DNA of 35,657 bases, taken from Marinitoga sp. 1197 (GTDB lineage Bacteria > Thermotogota > Thermotogae > Petrotogales > Petrotogaceae). Position numbers and translations under genes: made by a program. Below are positions 8,796 through 16,454 of the stretch, one piece after another (the first letter of the stretch is position 1; every line of letters starts with the position of its first letter). Where the stretch lies: contig NZ_AZAY01000007.1 in NCBI RefSeq assembly GCF_001021165.1, positions 1 to 35,657 on the forward strand, given 5' to 3'. The notes under the pieces are model-generated. The model was not told where the DNA came from and ran no database searches. It saw only the letters and a program-made list of their open reading frames with translations.

Positions 8796-9941
8796 TTAAT
8801 TTATATACAAATATTTACTTTTTCCTGAAAGTCTGTAAATTCCATTTTGTTCAATTATTATCCCAGTTTTTAATAATTTATCAAAAATAGAATATGCTGT
8901 AGATCGTGGGAATTTTTTATTTTCTATTGCTTTTTTTAATATTTCTTCTTTCTTACCTGGAAACAAATCTTCGTCTATCATTAATTTTTGTTTTTCTGTC
9001 AAAGAAATTTCATTTAAATATTCATTTACAATATTCTTTATTGTTTCTTCAGCAAACATTTTGTCAATTTTACTTAATTTTTTGGATAATGCTTCAAAAA
9101 CTAACTTTTGAGTTATCCAAAAAGCATCTCTTGGATTACCATCAGAATAATCTACAATTAGGTCTATTACACTTTCATTAAAATAATAAATAAATTCTTT
9201 TATTCTTTTTATAAGAATTTCCTTTATTTCACTATTAGTAAATTCTCTTAAGTATATAATATCTTTTATCACATTTTCTAAATTTCCGCTCTCATTTCTA
9301 TGCATTCTATCAAATTTATATTCTCTATAAATAGAATATGGTAATGAAACCATAACAACAAAACCTTCCTTTTGTAATTCCAATTTTAAATTATCTAAAA
9401 CTAATAAAACTTCTTTTTTGCTTTCTTTATCGAGTTCATCAATTATTAAAACAACCTTTTTATATTTTTTTATCAATTCATCAGTTAATTTATTCAAATA
9501 TTCTTTAGCCTTAAAATAATTAAACCTTGGAGTTTTCTGTTTTTGATTAGATATATCACCATTACCAAAAAATTTAACTCCTATTGCAAAACCTTTTATA
9601 TAAGATATTTCCTCTAAAATCCATTCTTTTATTTCACTGGATATTTCTATATCTTTTTCTGTTTTTGCAGATATATTATATAAAATATCGTATAATATTG
9701 TATCCTGACTTTCTCTTTGAGATAAAGAAATTTTTATAGTATAAGAATCTGTATGTATGTTATTTATAACTGTGGTTTTGCCAATACCAGTCTCCCCACA
9801 TATTCCATATATTCCATATGGTTGATAATTTATAATCAAATTAATCAACTCAAATTCTTTATCTCTATTAACAAGTAAATTTTTATTTTTTTCATCTAAA
9901 GGTTTATCTATAAGTCTTTCTATTATTTTTCCTAATTCCAT
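8796..9941 (-). CDS. Orc1/Cdc6-like AAA+ ATPase with C-terminal winged helix, flanked by direct repeats
   Basis: This is a 381-residue protein of unknown function. Walker A is GETGIGKTT (49-57), and Walker B is VVLIIDE with Asp168-Glu169. A sensor-1-like strand is VVMVSLPYS, and a sensor-2-like SDGNPRDAFWITQ (lid region) recalls Orc1/Cdc6 and other AAA+ initiator ATPases. The last 70 residues (LTEKQKLMIDED ... FPRSTAYSIFDKLLKTGIIIEQNGIYRL) look like a winged-helix DNA-binding domain. There is no membrane segment. The gene is alone on its strand and bounded on both sides by the same 46-bp TCGAC block. A TATAAT -10 lies between the right block and the gene, so the right block covers the -35 region. 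It might be a replication- or partition-like initiator, an autoregulated regulator, or the core of a mobile cassette. These roles are inferred, not shown. Confidence 0.8.
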   Translation of the reverse strand: MELGKIIERLIDKPLDEKNKNLLVNRDKEFELINLIINYQPYGIYGICGETGIGKTTVINNIHTDSYTIKISLSQRESQDTILYDILYNISAKTEKDIEISSEIKEWILEEISYIKGFAIGVKFFGNGDISNQKQKTPRFNYFKAKEYLNKLTDELIKKYKKVVLIIDELDKESKKEVLLVLDNLKLELQKEGFVVMVSLPYSIYREYKFDRMHRNESGNLENVIKDIIYLREFTNSEIKEILIKRIKEFIYYFNESVIDLIVDYSDGNPRDAFWITQKLVFEALSKKLSKIDKMFAEETIKNIVNEYLNEISLTEKQKLMIDEDLFPGKKEEILKKAIENKKFPRSTAYSIFDKLLKTGIIIEQNGIYRLSGKSKYLYIN

Positions 9942-9985
9942 TATTACACCTCTTTGTATAATATTATAATTTATTATTTACATAT

Positions 9986-9991
9986 ATTATA
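9986..9991 (-). promoter_or_regulatory. -10 element of the AAA+ ATPase gene
   Basis: On the minus strand TATAAT (9991 to 9986) lies 44 bases before the ATPase ATG. The expected -35 position (about 10009-10014) has no good hexamer and falls inside the TCGAC repeat block. This is the arrangement expected of a promoter controlled by a protein that binds the repeats. Confidence 0.55.
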
Positions 9992-10001
9992 CCATATTAT
10001 C

Positions 10002-10047
10002 TTCGACATAGTCGACAACTTCGACAAGTTTCGACTATCTTCGACAA
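10002..10047. repeat. 46-bp TCGAC repeat block, right copy (upstream of the ATPase promoter)
   Basis: TCGAC occurs at 10003, 10012, 10021, 10031 and 10041, spaced 9-10 bp. ATAGTCGA (10008-10015) and TCGACTAT (10031-10038) form inverted arms, with AACTT-CGAC-AAGTT (10017-10030) at the centre, so the block is also a quasi-palindrome. It is the near-identical partner of the block at 8748-8793. Confidence 0.9.
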
Positions 10048-10093
10048 TATAAGAAACTCTTAAAAATGGAGTTTCAATTTTCACTGTATCGTA

Positions 10094-10135
10094 TGAAAAA
10101 TAAATAAGACCAGGTAATTTCCTGGTCTTATTTAT
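10094..10135 (-). terminator. hairpin terminator of the kinase-regulator transcript
   Basis: Perfect 15-bp arms (10100-10114 and 10121-10135, GACCAGG/CCTGGTC at the top) surround a 6-base loop. Read on the minus strand the stem is followed by TTTTTC, a normal intrinsic terminator downstream of the response regulator gene ending at 10298. Confidence 0.85.
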
Positions 10136-10297
10136 CCTATGAATTTATTTTTCCCGGATCAAAAACAAAAATTAATAAATCTTTTTTATTAATAGTATTT
10201 TTTTAATATTTACCGCTTATTATTCTATTTATAAGTCTTTTTAGACATCGTATTTGTAGATGTAATATTTAATTTGAAGTATTATGATAATAAAAAA
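10136..10297. other. AT-rich spacer with no recognised feature
   Basis: This 162-base stretch lies between the terminator and the response regulator stop codon. Neither strand shows a coding frame with a ribosome-binding site, a GC-rich hairpin or a repeat. It would be the 3' untranslated part of the kinase-regulator mRNA. Confidence 0.5.
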
Positions 10298-10702
10298 TTA
10301 AAATGAGTTTCTAAAAGCGTTTCTCCATCTTTCTATTTTTGCAAATGAACATTTTAAAATTTCTTCTATTTCTTTTGTTGAAAAAGGTTTTAATATATAA
10401 TCATCTGCACCAGCTTCTATGGCTTCAACAACTCTTTCCATTGTAGAATTTCCTGTAATCATTATTATATGAATTAAAGAGTTTAAATTTTTTACTTTTT
10501 TTAAAAATTCAAAAGCATCTAATCCTGGCATTACAATATCCAATAAAACAACGTGAAATTGATCTTCATTTATTTTTTTTAGAGCAATATCAGCATTTTC
10601 TGCAGTTTCTATTTTTGTGTGTTCGAAATTCATTTCAATATAGTCTTTTAAAACTTCTCTTATTCCAGATTCGTCATCAACTATTAAAATTTTCCATGAC
10701 AT
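10298..10702 (-). CDS. single-domain response regulator (CheY-like receiver)
   Basis: This 134-residue receiver domain has no output domain. The acidic pocket is Asp9-Asp10, the phospho-acceptor is Asp55 in LLDIVMPG, the switch Thr is in IIMITGN, and the conserved Lys is in ILKPF. The C-terminal tail FAKIERWRNAFRNSF goes beyond the usual receiver end and resembles the tail of the second regulator in this island (VERVKRWKTSLGLI). The Shine-Dalgarno sequence AAGGAGGA lies inside the end of the kinase gene, which ends 2 bases upstream, so the pair is co-translated. The partner is presumably that kinase. The output is unknown. Confidence 0.9.
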   Translation of the reverse strand: MSWKILIVDDESGIREVLKDYIEMNFEHTKIETAENADIALKKINEDQFHVVLLDIVMPGLDAFEFLKKVKNLNSLIHIIMITGNSTMERVVEAIEAGADDYILKPFSTKEIEEILKCSFAKIERWRNAFRNSF

Positions 10703-10704
10703 AA

Positions 10705-11703
10705 CTATTCCTCCTTTACTTTTGGAATTTTTAAAATAAATTTTGTTCCCTTTTTAAAATTACTTTCAACGTTGATTTCTATATTATGCTTCATACAAAT
10801 ATTATAAACAAAGAATAATCCATATCCCATACCTCTTTTGGATTTTGTAGTGAAAAATGGTTCAAAAATTCTGTTTATATTTTTATCTGAAATTCCAATG
10901 CCATTATCTTTTATTGTAACAATATAAAATGTAGGTAACTTTTCAAGTTGAATATTGATAATTCCATTTTTATTTGTTTCTTGTATAGCTTCAATTGAAT
11001 TCTCTATGAGATTTGAAAAAACTATCATTAACTCCTGTTTATTTCCGTATATATAATATGAATTATTTTCGTAGTTAAGATTTATTTCAATTTTTGAACC
11101 GGCTTTGTATCTCATGAATTTCACAACACTTTTTAGTATATCTATTAAATTAAGTCTGGATTTAATTTCAGTTCTTTTTACAAGACTTCTGAAAAGATTT
11201 GTTATTTCAATTATTTTGTATAGATTATCAGAAATTAATTTAATATCCTTTTCATATTTTTTATCAATATTTTTTGAAAGCATTTCTGTTTTCATTAAAA
11301 TTACAGATAAAGGATTATTTATTTCATGAAACATCCCAATAATAAGGTTATTTGCTATATTTAGATAATCAAAATCTTTTTGATGATGTATATGTTTAAA
11401 GGTGTATTCAAGTATTGATGAGTGTGTATTTATCATTTTTATAATATATTCTTTTATATTTGTTGGAATATTGTCATCTATATTATAGTAATATTTGTGT
11501 CCAAATATATTAAATTGATATTTTGATTTTTTATATATCGAATAACTGGAAATAAGTTTATAATCAACTAATAAGCTGATAAAATTATCAATTATCTCAC
11601 TCTTGTTGAGTGTATTTAAAGAAATATAAAGTGAAGAAATTTTTAGTGAAAAATCGAGTAATGACTGAAGAATCTCCGAATTATTATTATTTTTTAAATT
11701 CAT
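10705..11703 (-). CDS. soluble sensor histidine kinase
   Basis: Two-component kinase of 332 residues without membrane helices, so it senses a cytoplasmic signal or is recruited by another protein. The N-terminal ~110 residues are a helical/unknown input region. The H-box is FHEINNPL with His126. The HATPase domain shows the N-box NLIENSIEAI, G1 DNGIGI, F-box FEPFFTTK, and G2 GMGYGLF. All catalytic boxes are intact. The ATG at 11703 is preferred because AAAGGTGAT precedes it; a GTG three codons earlier is part of that signal. It is cotranscribed with the receiver protein downstream and is divergent from a second receiver/pseudokinase/HD-GYP set. Confidence 0.92.
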   Translation of the reverse strand: MNLKNNNNSEILQSLLDFSLKISSLYISLNTLNKSEIIDNFISLLVDYKLISSYSIYKKSKYQFNIFGHKYYYNIDDNIPTNIKEYIIKMINTHSSILEYTFKHIHHQKDFDYLNIANNLIIGMFHEINNPLSVILMKTEMLSKNIDKKYEKDIKLISDNLYKIIEITNLFRSLVKRTEIKSRLNLIDILKSVVKFMRYKAGSKIEINLNYENNSYYIYGNKQELMIVFSNLIENSIEAIQETNKNGIINIQLEKLPTFYIVTIKDNGIGISDKNINRIFEPFFTTKSKRGMGYGLFFVYNICMKHNIEINVESNFKKGTKFILKIPKVKEE

Positions 11704-11803
11704 AAAAATCACCTTTATTTTGAAAAATATAGTATATAATTTGGAGTTTCTATGTTCTAATTTTTGTGATATAATTTAAATAAAGATTAATAATATATAT
11801 TAT

Positions 11804-11832
11804 ATTATACTATTTTTCAAATAAAAAGTAAA
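11804..11832 (-). promoter_or_regulatory. promoter of the kinase-regulator operon
   Basis: On the minus strand TTTACT (11832-11827), a 17-bp spacer and TATAAT (11809-11804) lie about 100 bases before the kinase start. This is the best promoter match in the 355-bp divergent gap. Confidence 0.55.
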
Positions 11833-12058
11833 ATTTATATCCGGTATAATCATAAATTTGTTTAGGATTATTACTCATACTTTAACCTTTTTGTTAAAAA
11901 GTATATTTTTATTTTACTTAATTAAATAAAAAATTAACTCAAATATATTATATACCAAGGAGATAACTCTCTCAAAGAGATAATATGAAAATATTGTAAA
12001 CAATAGAGTTTTAGAAATTTTGAAGATAAAAATAATAATGATTGAAGGAGGTAATAAA
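11833..12058. other. regulatory gap of the divergent signalling operons
   Basis: AT-rich leader before the second response regulator. Possible -10 elements for the plus strand are TATAAT at 11845-11850 and the extended TGATATAAT at 11767-11775. Either would give a long 5' leader of about 200-280 bases. Direct copies of GAGATAA flank CTCTCTCAAA near 11960-11982. No convincing structured RNA or gene was found. Confidence 0.4.
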
Positions 12059-12451
12059 ATGGCAAGAATACTTGTAGTCGATGATGATAAGGTTATAAGA
12101 GACGTATTAAAAAAGGTGTTAGAAAGTGCTAAATATGAAATTGATCTAGCTGATGGTGGAAAAAAAGCGATAGAGTTAATTAAAAATACAGAATATGATG
12201 TTGTATTGTTGGATATTATAATGGAAGATATGGATGGAATAGAAGTTTTAAGAAAAGCTAAAAAAATTTCTCCATTAACAACTGTTATAATGATGACAGC
12301 GTATTCGAGTCCTGATTATGTTCTTCACGCCTTAACCCTTGGAGCTACTGATTTTATTGAAAAACCATTTGAACCAGACCATATGATTAATTTAGTAAAA
12401 GAAAATGTTGAAAGGGTGAAAAGGTGGAAGACCTCATTAGGACTGATATGA
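12059..12451 (+). CDS. single-domain response regulator (CheY-like receiver)
   Basis: Receiver of 130 residues from the ATG at 12059, which is preceded by GGAGG at a normal distance. An ATG 13 codons earlier has no such signal. Pocket residues are Asp8-Asp9, phospho-acceptor Asp52 in LLDIIMED, switch Thr in IMMTAY, and Lys in IEKPFEP. The C-terminal tail VERVKRWKTSLGLI is like that of the receiver encoded at 10298. It starts an operon with a GAF/pseudokinase protein (start 11 bases after its stop) and an HD-GYP protein. The receiver is intact, so it can be phosphorylated, most likely by the divergent histidine kinase. Confidence 0.9.
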   Translation: MARILVVDDDKVIRDVLKKVLESAKYEIDLADGGKKAIELIKNTEYDVVLLDIIMEDMDGIEVLRKAKKISPLTTVIMMTAYSSPDYVLHALTLGATDFIEKPFEPDHMINLVKENVERVKRWKTSLGLI

Positions 12452-12461
12452 GGTGAAAAAA

Positions 12462-13835
12462 ATGGGTTTTATTTCCAATTTAACCTACAAAGAGTTTGAT
12501 GAGTATATAAAGGATATATTTGACAGAATTATCAACAAAATAAATGTTGATTCTGGATCGCTTATTATCCTTAATGGAGAGGAAAGAGTTATATTTAAGA
12601 TAGAAAAAAATTTGAAAGTAAATATTGATAAAATATCTATAGGAAATATAGATAAATTAGTATTAAAGAAAAAAGAACCTATGATTATAAATGATGAAAA
12701 TTTATCAAAATTAAATATAACTGGAAAGAAGAAGCATATAGCTTCAGCAATTGTTTTTCCACTTTTTTTTAAAGAAAGATTAATAGGAATAATAAATTTA
12801 AATAGGGAAAAAAATAATTTTGAAGAAAAAGATTTAAAATATCTTTTAAAGGAACGAAAATATCTTTTACCTTCAATATATAATATAATATTATTAGAAG
12901 AAATTCATGAAGAAAAAGAAAGGTTCAATAAATATGTAAATGTAATGGAATTAATAGTTGAATCTTATTCTGAAACAAAAACAATTGAAGACTTTATGGA
13001 TACAATTATAAAAAAAATGAAAGAGAAGTTTAGAGTAACTTTAAAATTTATTGAGTATAATGAACCAATAAAAAATGGTTTGATAAAAATAGGAGATAAA
13101 TTTTTTGAAATTAAACACGATTATGAATATGATAGCGATATAATAGAAAAAATAAAAAAATTTTTTGAAAAAGTATTATTAATAAAACATGCTGAAGAAT
13201 TAAATAAAATACTTGAAAATTATTCAGATCTTGCAAAAGAAACGCTATTAATGAATTTTGTTTCATGGGATTTGATTCAAGAAATTAATAGTGCATTAAC
13301 CTCTTTAAATTTGATAACTTTCTTTTTTGAAAAAAATTATCCAGATATGGTAGCAGAAATAAAAAAGTCTATTAATAGAATACGAGATGCTATAATACAG
13401 TATAAAAATAGGTTTTATACTGAAGAAAATATAGAAATAGTAAATTTGAAAAATGTATTAGTAGAAATTGGGAAAAAATTGATGTTTTTAAATCCAAATA
13501 TAAAGTTTAATATACGTTCATATACTGATGATGCGCATATATATGGTTCAAAAAATATCTTATTAAATGCAATATTAAATATACAGATCTCTATTTTAAA
13601 ATATGTTGAGTTGGATAGAAATATAATATTTGATGTAGATTTAACTAAAAATGATATATTATATATACTAAAGATCAGTTGTAATACAATTACATGTAAA
13701 ATTTCCTCTGAATTTGAGAAAAACATAAATATTTCAAAAAATATGCTTAGTAATTATCATATTAATTTAAAATATTATTGTGAGAATAATAAAAAAATTA
13801 TATTTATAATAGAAATACCAGCCAAATCCGAATAA
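12462..13835 (+). CDS. GAF-domain protein with degenerate histidine-kinase core (pseudokinase)
   Basis: Cytoplasmic protein of 457 residues. Residues ~5-150 form a GAF domain (SGSLIILNGEERVIFKIEKN ... AIVFPLFFKERLIGIINLNR), followed by helices. Around Gln273, DLIQEINSALTSLNLI lines up with the H-box pattern F-x-H-E-I-N-N-P-L-x-x-I, but the phospho-accepting His is replaced by Gln. The C-terminal ~170 residues are spaced like an HATPase domain (NAILNIQISILKYV at the N-box position), yet no DxGxG or GxGxG boxes are seen. Autophosphorylation is therefore unlikely. A scaffold or sensor role between the receiver and the HD-GYP protein is inferred. The ATG at 12462 is chosen because GAGGTG lies 6 bases upstream; the in-frame GTG at 12453 is part of it. 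Confidence 0.75.
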   Translation: MGFISNLTYKEFDEYIKDIFDRIINKINVDSGSLIILNGEERVIFKIEKNLKVNIDKISIGNIDKLVLKKKEPMIINDENLSKLNITGKKKHIASAIVFPLFFKERLIGIINLNREKNNFEEKDLKYLLKERKYLLPSIYNIILLEEIHEEKERFNKYVNVMELIVESYSETKTIEDFMDTIIKKMKEKFRVTLKFIEYNEPIKNGLIKIGDKFFEIKHDYEYDSDIIEKIKKFFEKVLLIKHAEELNKILENYSDLAKETLLMNFVSWDLIQEINSALTSLNLITFFFEKNYPDMVAEIKKSINRIRDAIIQYKNRFYTEENIEIVNLKNVLVEIGKKLMFLNPNIKFNIRSYTDDAHIYGSKNILLNAILNIQISILKYVELDRNIIFDVDLTKNDILYILKISCNTITCKISSEFEKNINISKNMLSNYHINLKYYCENNKKIIFIIEIPAKSE

Positions 13836-13851
13836 AAACGGGGGGATTGAA

Positions 13852-15543
13852 ATATTTAATTTAGAAGTTATCAAAAGAGCCATAAATATATATTCAAGAA
13901 CATTGTTTCAAAATAAAAATATATTTGTGGGATTGGCTATAAAGCTCGAAAAAAACAATTTTTTAAATATATTTACTTTTGATAATTTAAATAAAGAATA
14001 TTTAAAATATTCTAAGGATGTTGCATTTAAATTACCAGAAAAAATGTATGATGTTTTTGAAGAAAAGAGAGAATCTAACTTTAAAATTTCATATTCCAAT
14101 GAAATATCTTTTTTAATCAATAACAAATTTGATAATTTTGTTATTAAAACAATCTTATTACCAGAAAAGAGAAAGAATTATGGTTTTTTTTACTTAATTT
14201 CAGAAGAGTTGCTGTTGTTTAAAAAAAATAAGGATGTTTTTTCGCGTTTTTTATCAATATTTGAAAAAAATATTGATGCAATATATTTTGATAAATATTA
14301 TAAATATTCGATAAAGGCTTTTGTAAAAAATTATTTGAATTTATTGCAAAATCATTCTGAACTTTTGTATGAACATTCTTTAAGGGTTGCAGATTTAACG
14401 GGGATTATAGGAACTTTATTGGGAATGGATGAGGAAAGTTTATATAAGCTGCAAATAGCTTCCTTTATTCATGACCTGGGATATATGTGGTTTTCTGAAA
14501 AAGCTCTTGCTGAAATGTTAGAATATGTAGATGAAAGGGAGAAAGACCCATTAATTAGTATTCATTTACAAAGGCTTGAAGAAATGTTTTTTGGGAATGT
14601 ATTGATGAACCCATATGTTAAATTAGCGTTGAATCATCATGAAAATATGTTAGGAACAGGATATTTTAAAAAGAAAAATTTAGACGTGGAGGATAATATA
14701 CTAATAGTAGCCAATTATATAGATGAGAAAATAGTGTTATCTGGAAATCAAGAAATAGGTAATATTATAAAGGTGTTGGAAAAATCTGCAGGTAAATTAT
14801 ATGATATTAATGTTGTAAATGCTGCAATAGAAGCTCTTAAAATATATTATACAGAATTTGGCAGCGATAGTTTTTTAAATCTTACACTGCAATCGAAAAC
14901 AATTAACCTGAGATATGAAGGATTAGGTGAAGAATTAATCGAATTAACAGGAATAATAGAAAAAGTTATAGGAGATACTCTTTATGTAAATACAAGAACA
15001 ATAGAAAATATTAATATAGGTTCAGTTTTAAAAGTAAAAATAACAACAAAGGATTTTCCATTAATAGCAAAAGCTCAGGTTATATTAAAAAATCCGTATG
15101 GATATGTAATTAAAATAATAGAAAAAAGGGAAACTAAAAAATCAAAATTAAAGGTATTCTGGAATTTTAATTTTCTATTGGGACACAAAAATGAAGTTAC
15201 ACCAATTTTACGAGAAAAATTAACACCTGTTATGTGGAATGTTTTAAAATCAAAAATGAAGTCGGCAAGATGTAAGTTTTTTGCCGCAGAAGGAATAATT
15301 TTTACAATAAATCAGGAAGACGATATTTTTAAACAAGGTGATGTTATAATGATATATATTGAAGAATTCGGAGAAAAATTATTTATACCTGCAACTTTAA
15401 TATCAAAGAAAAAGATGTTATATTATAACGAGTATGAGGCGAAATTTTTCGAATTACCAGAAAGATTACAATCTGCGATATATAGAATAATTTTCAGAAG
15501 GCAGTCATCCATTAGAACCATAGGTGGAATTTCAGAATTATAA
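13852..15543 (+). CDS. variant HD-GYP protein with C-terminal PilZ-like region
   Basis: About 563 residues. The N-terminal ~150 residues are unassigned. An HD-GYP phosphodiesterase-like domain follows: EHSLRVADLTGIIGTLLGMD, HDLGY (His207-Asp208), HHENMLGTGY (His262-His263), then ILIVANYIDEK. Canonical HD-GYP has HDIGK, HHExxDGxGYP and a metal-binding Asp where Asn288 sits here. The last ~200 residues resemble a YcgR-like linker and PilZ fold (YEAKFFELPERLQSAIYRIIFRRQSSIR), but the RxxxR and D/NxSxxG motifs that bind cyclic di-GMP are not clear. The frame is open to 13816 and reads as protein before the first standard start, TTG at 13903, which has no Shine-Dalgarno sequence. GGGGGG at 13840-13845 suggests initiation at ATA (13852) or ATT (13846). 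Last gene of the receiver/pseudokinase operon. Confidence 0.75.
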   Translation: MFNLEVIKRAINIYSRTLFQNKNIFVGLAIKLEKNNFLNIFTFDNLNKEYLKYSKDVAFKLPEKMYDVFEEKRESNFKISYSNEISFLINNKFDNFVIKTILLPEKRKNYGFFYLISEELLLFKKNKDVFSRFLSIFEKNIDAIYFDKYYKYSIKAFVKNYLNLLQNHSELLYEHSLRVADLTGIIGTLLGMDEESLYKLQIASFIHDLGYMWFSEKALAEMLEYVDEREKDPLISIHLQRLEEMFFGNVLMNPYVKLALNHHENMLGTGYFKKKNLDVEDNILIVANYIDEKIVLSGNQEIGNIIKVLEKSAGKLYDINVVNAAIEALKIYYTEFGSDSFLNLTLQSKTINLRYEGLGEELIELTGIIEKVIGDTLYVNTRTIENINIGSVLKVKITTKDFPLIAKAQVILKNPYGYVIKIIEKRETKKSKLKVFWNFNFLLGHKNEVTPILREKLTPVMWNVLKSKMKSARCKFFAAEGIIFTINQEDDIFKQGDVIMIYIEEFGEKLFIPATLISKKKMLYYNEYEAKFFELPERLQSAIYRIIFRRQSSIRTIGGISEL

Positions 15544-15544
15544 T

Positions 15545-15573
15545 AAAATCCCCCATTGGGGGATTTTGTTTTT
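15545..15573. terminator. hairpin terminator between HD-GYP gene and sugar permease
   Basis: AAAATCCCCC and GGGGGATTTT (15545-15554, 15558-15567) with a 3-base loop are followed by GTTTTT on the plus strand. The stop codon of the converging permease gene overlaps the T tract. It can act in both directions. Confidence 0.85.
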
Positions 15574-16423
15574 ATCCTTTTACTGCACCAGCTGTTAAAC
15601 CAGCAACGATTTTCTTCTGGAAAATCAATACCAATATTACCAGCGGTAAGGTAACAATAACTGCAGCCGCCATTAATTGACCCCATGGAAGTTCATAGAA
15701 TGTTTTTCCTGAAAACATAGCAATTGCAACTGGAACAGTATATTTTTCCGGCAATTGCATAAAAGTTAATGCAAATAAAAATTCATTCCATGCAGCTATG
15801 AATGTTAAAAGTCCTGTTGTAACAAGACCTGGTGCAGATAGTGGAATTATAATCCTCCACAAAGTCATAAATTTTGAGCATCCATCAATTGCTGCAGATT
15901 CTTCAATTGAAATAGGAATCTCTTTAAAGAAATTATGTAATATCCATGTTGTTAATGGCAGGTTTAAGGCAATATATGGTAAAATCAGCCCTGGATATGT
16001 ATTTATTAATTTCATGCTTCTTAATATTTGGAATAATGCTCCCAATATTGAAACTTGAGGAAACATACTTACAGCAAGTATCATAGACATTATAGCAACT
16101 TTTCCAGGTATTTTTAATCTTGCTACAGCATATCCGGCAAATGCACCAAATATTAAAGAAAGAATTGTTGTAGCTCCTGCAACTATTACAGAGTTTAATA
16201 TATTCTGGTAAAAAGGTCTTTCAGTAAATACCAATATATAATTTTTAAAAGTAGGATTCTTTGGGAATAATTTAATGCTTCTGGAGAATAATTCGGAATT
16301 TGGTGTAATGGATGATGAAATAGCATAATAAAATGGGAAAATATAAAAAATAAGCATAATGATTACTAAAATATATAAAATAAAAGCACTTATCCTTTTT
16401 TTGGTCTTATAAGATTTTATCAT
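15572..16423 (-). CDS. carbohydrate ABC transporter permease, MalG type
   Basis: Inner-membrane permease of 283 residues with six predicted helices. The EAA loop that docks the ATPase is EESAAIDGCSKFMTLWRIIIPLSAP. FAAWNEFLFAL-type residues near the end are typical of MalG/LacG (carbohydrate uptake family CUT1). The start at 16423 is supported by AGGAGGA 7 bases upstream; an ATG 13 codons earlier overlaps the preceding permease gene and lacks such a site. It pairs with the MalF-type permease upstream and the binding protein at 17423. No ATPase gene is nearby, so a shared MalK/MsiK-like ATPase elsewhere is expected. Confidence 0.93.
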   Translation of the reverse strand: MIKSYKTKKRISAFILYILVIIMLIFYIFPFYYAISSSITPNSELFSRSIKLFPKNPTFKNYILVFTERPFYQNILNSVIVAGATTILSLIFGAFAGYAVARLKIPGKVAIMSMILAVSMFPQVSILGALFQILRSMKLINTYPGLILPYIALNLPLTTWILHNFFKEIPISIEESAAIDGCSKFMTLWRIIIPLSAPGLVTTGLLTFIAAWNEFLFALTFMQLPEKYTVPVAIAMFSGKTFYELPWGQLMAAAVIVTLPLVILVLIFQKKIVAGLTAGAVKG

Positions 16424-16454
16424 ATACAAGTCCTCCTTTAGATCAATCCAGGGA

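Noticed and set aside
8748-10047. TCGAC repeats as a CRISPR array
   Set aside because: Units are only about 10 bp apart with no spacers of protospacer size, and no cas gene is present.
11881-11920. Possible structured RNA before the second response regulator
   Set aside because: Only A/T-rich stems (CTTTTT/AAAAAG) are possible, with no GC-containing helix or known riboswitch motif.
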